Positions 30,915 to 33,992 of a stretch of DNA of 33,992 nt are shown one piece after another. Position 1 is the first letter of the stretch; each line of letters starts with the position of its first letter. This DNA is from Thiocystis violacea. Its GTDB lineage: Bacteria > Pseudomonadota > Gammaproteobacteria > Chromatiales > Chromatiaceae. Location of the stretch: assembly GCF_016583575.1 (NCBI RefSeq), contig NZ_NRRG01000051.1, forward strand, positions 1-33,992. Direction: 5' to 3'. Under the pieces are notes generated by a model. That model searched no databases. It saw nothing but the letters and a program-made list of their open reading frames with translations, and was not told where the DNA came from. The translations under genes were made by a program, and so were the position numbers.

Positions 30915-32300
30915 TTAGTCGATCAGCCTGACGCGAAACGCACGTCCCTTCAGCCTGCCGACGGACAGCTTCTTCAACGCCGCCTCCACGCGCTCTCGGC
31001 TGACCGCCACATAGGCCCACTGGTCGGCGATCTGGATCTTTCCCACTTGGTCACCGCGAAGACCACCCGGCCCCGTCAACGCGCCCAGGATATCGCCCGG
31101 GCGAACCTTTTGCTTCTTGCCACCATCGATCTGAAGGGTGGCCATCGGCGGCACCATCGGGCGCTGCTTCAGCAGGTCGAGTGACGGCAATAACGCGCTG
31201 TCCATGATGGGATCCACCGTGGTGTCCAATGCGGCGACGCGATGCGCCTCCCCTTCATCGTAGAGCGAAAAGGCCACCCCCTGGCGACCGGCACGCCCGG
31301 TACGACCAACGCGATGGAGATGCCCCTCCGCCTCCAGTGCAATCCGGTAGTTGATCACCGCATCGAGTGCGTCGATGTCCAAACCACGGGCCGCCACATC
31401 GGTGGCCACCAGCACCGAGATGCTCTTATTGGAGAACCGCGCCAGAACCTCATCCCGCTCCCGTTGCTCCAGGTCACCGTGCAGTGCGAGGACGCTAAAA
31501 CCACTGTCCCGCAACCCCTGAGCCACCTGGCGCGTGTCGACCTTGGTATTGCAAAACACCAGGGTCGACACCGGTTGGTGCTGCAACAGCAAGAGGCATA
31601 GCGCTTGCTGCCGCTGGTGATCGTCGGTCACGCGATAGAAGTGCTGGGCGATACTGCGATTGTCGTGGGTGGACGCCACTTGGGCCATGATCGGTTCCGT
31701 CATGATCCGCCGAGCGATGGCCTGGATCCGATTGGGGTAGGTGGCGCTAAACAGCAGGGTTTGGCGTCTCGTCGGGGTCCGCTCGATGATCGCCTCCAGC
31801 GACTTTTCAAAGCCCATCTCAAGCATCCGATCCGCCTCGTCGAGCACCAGCATGGTCACCTCATCCAACCGCAGCGTGCCGCGCTCCAGGTGATCCGCGA
31901 TCCGACCCGGGGTTCCCACCACGATATGGGCGCCGTGTTCCAGCGAGCCGATCTGAGGGCCAACGGCGACCCCGCCGCAGAGTGTCAGCACCTTGATGTT
32001 GTGCCTCCTGCGCCCCAGTGCGCGGATCTCCTGGGCCACCTGATCGGCGAGTTCACGGGTGGGACAGAGGACGAGAGACTGGACCCGAAAGCGCCCGACA
32101 TCGAGCCGCTCCAGGAGACCGAGCCCAAACGCGGCAGTCTTCCCCGAACCGGTCTTTCCTTGTGCGATGACATCCCGCCCCGCCAGGATATCCGGACAAC
32201 TCAGGGCCTGGATGGGGGTCATGGTGTGATAGCCGAGCGAGGACAGATTCTCCAGCAGATCCGGGCTGAGGTTGAGCGAGGTGAAGGGCGTCTGGGTCAA
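30915..32300 (-). CDS. dbpA: ATP-dependent RNA helicase DbpA
   Basis: 461 residues, the length of E. coli DbpA. It starts FTSLNLSPDLLENLSSLGY then MTPIQ, the DbpA Q-motif. Walker A GKTGSGKT is at 48-55, DEAD at 154-157, SAT in LLFSATYP, then FCNTKVDTRQVAQGL and HLHRVGRTGRAG. The C-terminal RNA-binding domain has IDGGKKQKVRPGDILGALTG and KIQIADQWAYVAVSRE, which in DbpA recognises hairpin 92 of 23S rRNA during 50S assembly. The start is a TTG whose last bases overlap the stop of the DUF1456 gene (TTGA). No ATG occurs before residue 27, inside the Q-motif, so the TTG is well supported. Confidence 0.96.
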   Translation of the reverse strand: MTQTPFTSLNLSPDLLENLSSLGYHTMTPIQALSCPDILAGRDVIAQGKTGSGKTAAFGLGLLERLDVGRFRVQSLVLCPTRELADQVAQEIRALGRRRHNIKVLTLCGGVAVGPQIGSLEHGAHIVVGTPGRIADHLERGTLRLDEVTMLVLDEADRMLEMGFEKSLEAIIERTPTRRQTLLFSATYPNRIQAIARRIMTEPIMAQVASTHDNRSIAQHFYRVTDDHQRQQALCLLLLQHQPVSTLVFCNTKVDTRQVAQGLRDSGFSVLALHGDLEQRERDEVLARFSNKSISVLVATDVAARGLDIDALDAVINYRIALEAEGHLHRVGRTGRAGRQGVAFSLYDEGEAHRVAALDTTVDPIMDSALLPSLDLLKQRPMVPPMATLQIDGGKKQKVRPGDILGALTGPGGLRGDQVGKIQIADQWAYVAVSRERVEAALKKLSVGRLKGRAFRVRLID

Positions 32301-32803
32301 GAGGGGTGTCCCGCCGTGGCGCTGGCGTCGTCCGGTGGCGTGCGACCCTCGCGGTACTCCAACTGCAGGCCGCTGAGAAAGTTTCGCAGAATTTGATCTT
32401 TACATTGGCGGTAGTGTTTATGGCCCGGCTTGCGAAAGAACGCACTCAACTCATGCGGACTGATACGCAGATCGCTGGCGGCCAGGATCCGCAGGATAGC
32501 GTCCGCCTCCAGATCCAACGCGATCTTGAGCTTTCTAAAGATGATGTTGTTGTTCAATGATTGTTCCGGCGCGGGCTGTGCGCCGTCTTTCTTTCCCCGC
32601 CGCTCAATGATCAAGCCGTTGAGGAAGGTCGCCAATTGCTGATCGCTACAAGCCTCGAACTCCGGATCATCGTCTTTCTTCAACCACTTGCTGACTTGCG
32701 GGCGGGTCACCCGACTGTCCGCCGCGGCAAACACCGCCATCATCTTGAGATCGTCGAAATCGAAGGTGTATCGAAGACGGCGCAGGACATCGTTGTTGGT
32801 CAT
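32297..32803 (-). CDS. DUF1456 (YehS-like) family protein
   Basis: 168 residues made of two tandem copies of the DUF1456 unit. Copy one runs from NNDVLRRLRYTFDFDD to FLNGLIIERRGK, copy two from NNNIIFRKLKIALDLE to FLSGLQLEYREG. Each is helical, with a conserved L..L..A... pattern. The molecular function is unknown. The ATG at 32803 is chosen over an in-frame TTG at 32815. The ribosome binding site is weak. Its stop overlaps the dbpA start, so the two are translationally coupled. The last dozen residues (PPDDASATAGHPS) are outside the domain. Confidence 0.93.
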   Translation of the reverse strand: MTNNDVLRRLRYTFDFDDLKMMAVFAAADSRVTRPQVSKWLKKDDDPEFEACSDQQLATFLNGLIIERRGKKDGAQPAPEQSLNNNIIFRKLKIALDLEADAILRILAASDLRISPHELSAFFRKPGHKHYRQCKDQILRNFLSGLQLEYREGRTPPDDASATAGHPS

Positions 32804-32837
32804 ACAGGGGCTCAATGGCTAAATCAATCAGGTAATC

Positions 32838-32928
32838 CCCCGGCTCCGCCGGGGAAACAGGGGTGCGACCAAGGATGGCTTGTGTGAGCCGGGTACTGGG
32901 GGCGTGCAAGATCCCGATCAGTACCCGG
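32838..32928. repeat. Two inverted repeats upstream of the DUF1456-dbpA pair
   Basis: CCCCGGC/GCCGGGG (32838-32854) is a tight hairpin with a TCC loop. CCGGGTACTG (32889-32898) and CAGTACCCGG (32919-32928) are perfect 10-bp arms 20 bases apart. They lie in the leader of the leftward pair. The first could form a structure in the DUF1456 mRNA leader or end transcription arriving from the right. No gene is supported between 32804 and 33055. Confidence 0.5.
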
Positions 32929-33020
32929 ACCAGGGTGTGCTTCATCGCTTGCTCGTCGCGGAGATCGCCGTCGGGCCGCGACCGGAGCGCTGGATTCGGC
33001 TGGCTGAGGAAGCTTGCTAA

Positions 33021-33518
33021 TCAGGATGGCTCTTGATGGATTCCAGACCGCCTCGGCCGGGAGGGTCGACCTCCAAGTCGACCAAGCGCCAACGCGAGAG
33101 CACCCGGACCGGCGGCTCTCCTAGCGCGATCCGACCTAAACCCACCGGTCGCCCGAGAGGGCGACCCTCCCGGCGACTCGCTGTCCGGAGTCCAGAAAAA
33201 GCCATCAGGGTAACCGAAGGTCTTGGCCACCAGGAAGAGGCTCCCGCGATTGAGGACGAAACCGACGCGCGCGGGGAGGATCAGGAACTCAAGGGCGAAG
33301 GTGTCGGCGTGCGCTTGGAAGCCAAGTCCTTCAGGGCCGGCAATCACCCGCCAATACGCCCAGCCGAGATCCTCGTAGCCGAGCATGAGCCTGGCGATCT
33401 CCGGTCCTGGACGCGGGTCGATGCCGGAATCCGGGGACGCGTGTCGTCGGCGTCCATCTCCCCGGCCGGCGGACGGCTGGCGTTCGAGGCCCAGCTCAGG
33501 AGACCAGATGGAGTGCAA
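33021..33518 (-). CDS. Unrecognised ORF, partly overlapping the repeat element
   Basis: Up to 165 residues from a TTG at 33518. The middle (about 38-116) looks genuine: EIARLMLGYEDLGWAYWRVI, FALEFLILPARVGFVLNRGS and LFLVAKTFGYPDGFFWTPDS, moderately hydrophobic. The N-terminal 37 residues are Arg/Gly/Pro-rich, and the C-terminal part translates the inverted-repeat element (33056-33174), so the original C-terminus was probably replaced by that insertion. It overlaps the end of the DUF6868 gene by 23 bases. No family recognised; it may be a decayed gene. Confidence 0.3.
   Translation of the reverse strand: MHSIWSPELGLERQPSAGRGDGRRRHASPDSGIDPRPGPEIARLMLGYEDLGWAYWRVIAGPEGLGFQAHADTFALEFLILPARVGFVLNRGSLFLVAKTFGYPDGFFWTPDSESPGGSPSRATGGFRSDRARRAAGPGALALALGRLGGRPSRPRRSGIHQEPS
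33056..33174. repeat. Compound inverted-repeat element (119 bp)
   Basis: The outer 13-bp arms GCCGGGAGGGTCG (33056-33068) and CGACCCTCCCGGC (33162-33174) are perfect inverted repeats. Inside the ends lie two further hairpins: GGTCGAC/GTCGACC (33064-33083, loop CTCCAA) and GGTCGCCC/GGGCGACC (33147-33166, loop GAGA). Terminal repeats with an internal palindrome at each end resemble a REP/MITE-like mobile intergenic element. Whether copies exist elsewhere cannot be seen here. Confidence 0.55.
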
Positions 33519-33738
33519 CCCATGGCGCCAGATTCAGCAGCAGGATGCCGAGCTTATAGGCCGCCATGCCAGCATAATGGATCGTATCGAACGTCTCGAC
33601 GGAGAGCCGGAACCAGCGGCCTTGGAGTCGATACATCCCGTCGTGGGCCAGGATAAACAACGCGAACCAGAGCAGCAGGAAGCCATAGTTGATTATGGTC
33701 GACCACAAAAGCACGTCTTTGAGCAGGATGAGTGTCAC
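33496..33738 (-). CDS. DUF6868 family small membrane protein
   Basis: 80 residues. GTG start at 33738 with GGAGG five bases upstream, which decides against the longer reading from 33765. Two membrane segments (TIINYGFLLLWFALFILAHD and YKLGILLLNLAPWVALHLV) flank a conserved-looking RLQGRWFRLSVETFDTIHYAG loop region, which I associate with the DUF6868 family. Inner-membrane location is expected; function is unknown. It is oriented away from the possible transposase at the window edge. Confidence 0.8.
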   Translation of the reverse strand: MTLILLKDVLLWSTIINYGFLLLWFALFILAHDGMYRLQGRWFRLSVETFDTIHYAGMAAYKLGILLLNLAPWVALHLVS

Positions 33739-33930
33739 GGCGCCTCCGGATGGCGATGGCCCCAAAGCGGCCCGCTCAGGGAGGAAATAGGGGGGGAAAT
33801 AGGGGACAGACCCTGAGGTATCCCCTAACTATTTTAAACAAAGACTTAAACAATGATTGCGGCGCGACAATGAACAGGCACAGGGGATCGTGGTCCTTGG
33901 GAAGTGACGAAACCACCCAGGAGACCCCCG

Positions 33931-33992
33931 ATGCCTGTCATCACGATTCTACACCGATGCCTGGATCCGTTACTTCCACACATCTATTGCCG
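33931..33992 (+). CDS. 5' end of a gene running off the window, possibly a transposase
   Basis: AGGAG lies about eight bases before the ATG at 33931, and the frame stays open to the edge: MPVITILHRCLDPLLPHIYC, 20 residues. The pattern of a hydrophobic start, LHR and a Pro-rich LLP is reminiscent of N-termini of IS4-type transposases, but this is too short to be sure. The preceding AT-rich stretch (33780-33860) with a GGGGACAGACCCT motif is the kind of sequence often seen beside mobile elements. Confidence 0.4.
   Translation, partial: MPVITILHRCLDPLLPHIYC

Noticed and set aside
30712-30918. Short rightward frame in the DUF1415-dbpA gap
   Set aside because: Protein-like at its end, but it has no recognisable family, starts at a GTG without a ribosome binding site, and could be a relic or chance.
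32667-32945. Leftward frame starting MKHTLVRVLIGILHAPSTR
   Set aside because: It crosses both inverted repeats and then the DUF1456 gene in another frame; no family is recognised and there is no ribosome binding site.
33147-33166. GGTCGCCC/GGGCGACC hairpin as a terminator for the rightmost leftward genes
   Set aside because: It is part of a larger nested inverted repeat and has no T-run on either strand.

Overview
The window is GC-rich, densely coded DNA from a gammaproteobacterium-like organism. The mix of families (DbpA with its 23S-specific tail, YehS/DUF1456, DUF1415, DUF6868, a DIP1984-family protein, F-type conjugation genes) fits an environmental gammaproteobacterium, possibly a purple sulfur bacterium. 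That placement is inference: there is no rRNA or tRNA gene to anchor it. Most of the window looks like an accessory region next to ordinary chromosomal genes.

Left part (1-4.2 kb): a DIP1984-family gene. Then comes a leftward cluster of a histone-deacetylase-like amidohydrolase, a cyclic-phosphate-processing receiver-like (cREC) protein and an unknown CxxC protein. Divergent from it is a rightward, translationally coupled pair: a secreted protein with three Cys-rich repeats and a PP2C phosphatase.

Defence/repair block (4.2-13.3 kb): a broken Uma2 nuclease remnant; a perfect 16-bp palindrome; two overlapping DUF262 genes, the first with a GmrSD-like HNH (DUF1524-type) tail and the second with a large unassigned tail; a frameshifted sirtuin remnant; then the bacterial RNA-repair pair Hen1-Pnkp. 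Overlapping start/stop codons (ATGA) couple both pairs. The DUF262 pair is visibly richer in A and T than its surroundings, which suggests transfer. It is the strongest candidate for an uncharacterised defence system.

Conjugation block (13.3-23.6 kb, all leftward): in transcription order, a membrane-anchored phytochelatin-synthase-like cysteine peptidase, an AcaB/TIGR03761-like ICE protein, a DUF2857 ICE protein, a Tat-type M23 endopeptidase, TraF (with CPYC), TraH, a 1267-residue TraG ending in a lambda-lysozyme-like domain, a small membrane protein and a truncated unknown gene. This is only the mating-pair-stabilisation part of an F-type transfer system. No relaxase, coupling protein, VirB4-like ATPase or integrase is in the window.

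Sensory block (23.7-29.9 kb, rightward): LuxR-type response regulator, HPt protein, PF04392-type periplasmic binding protein, hybrid sensor kinase, receiver and TonB-dependent receptor, ending at a strong hairpin terminator. This block is transcribed divergently from the conjugation operon, and the shared intergenic region holds two copies of a 15-bp hyphenated palindrome. The arrangement suggests a phosphorelay that reads an outer-membrane or periplasmic ligand and may control transfer genes. The block carries three reading-frame lesions, one of them an exact 26-bp tandem duplication in the receptor gene.

Right part (30-34 kb): DUF1415; a leftward DUF1456-dbpA pair; an intergenic zone full of inverted repeats; an unknown ORF and a DUF6868 membrane protein; and the first codons of a possible transposase running off the edge.
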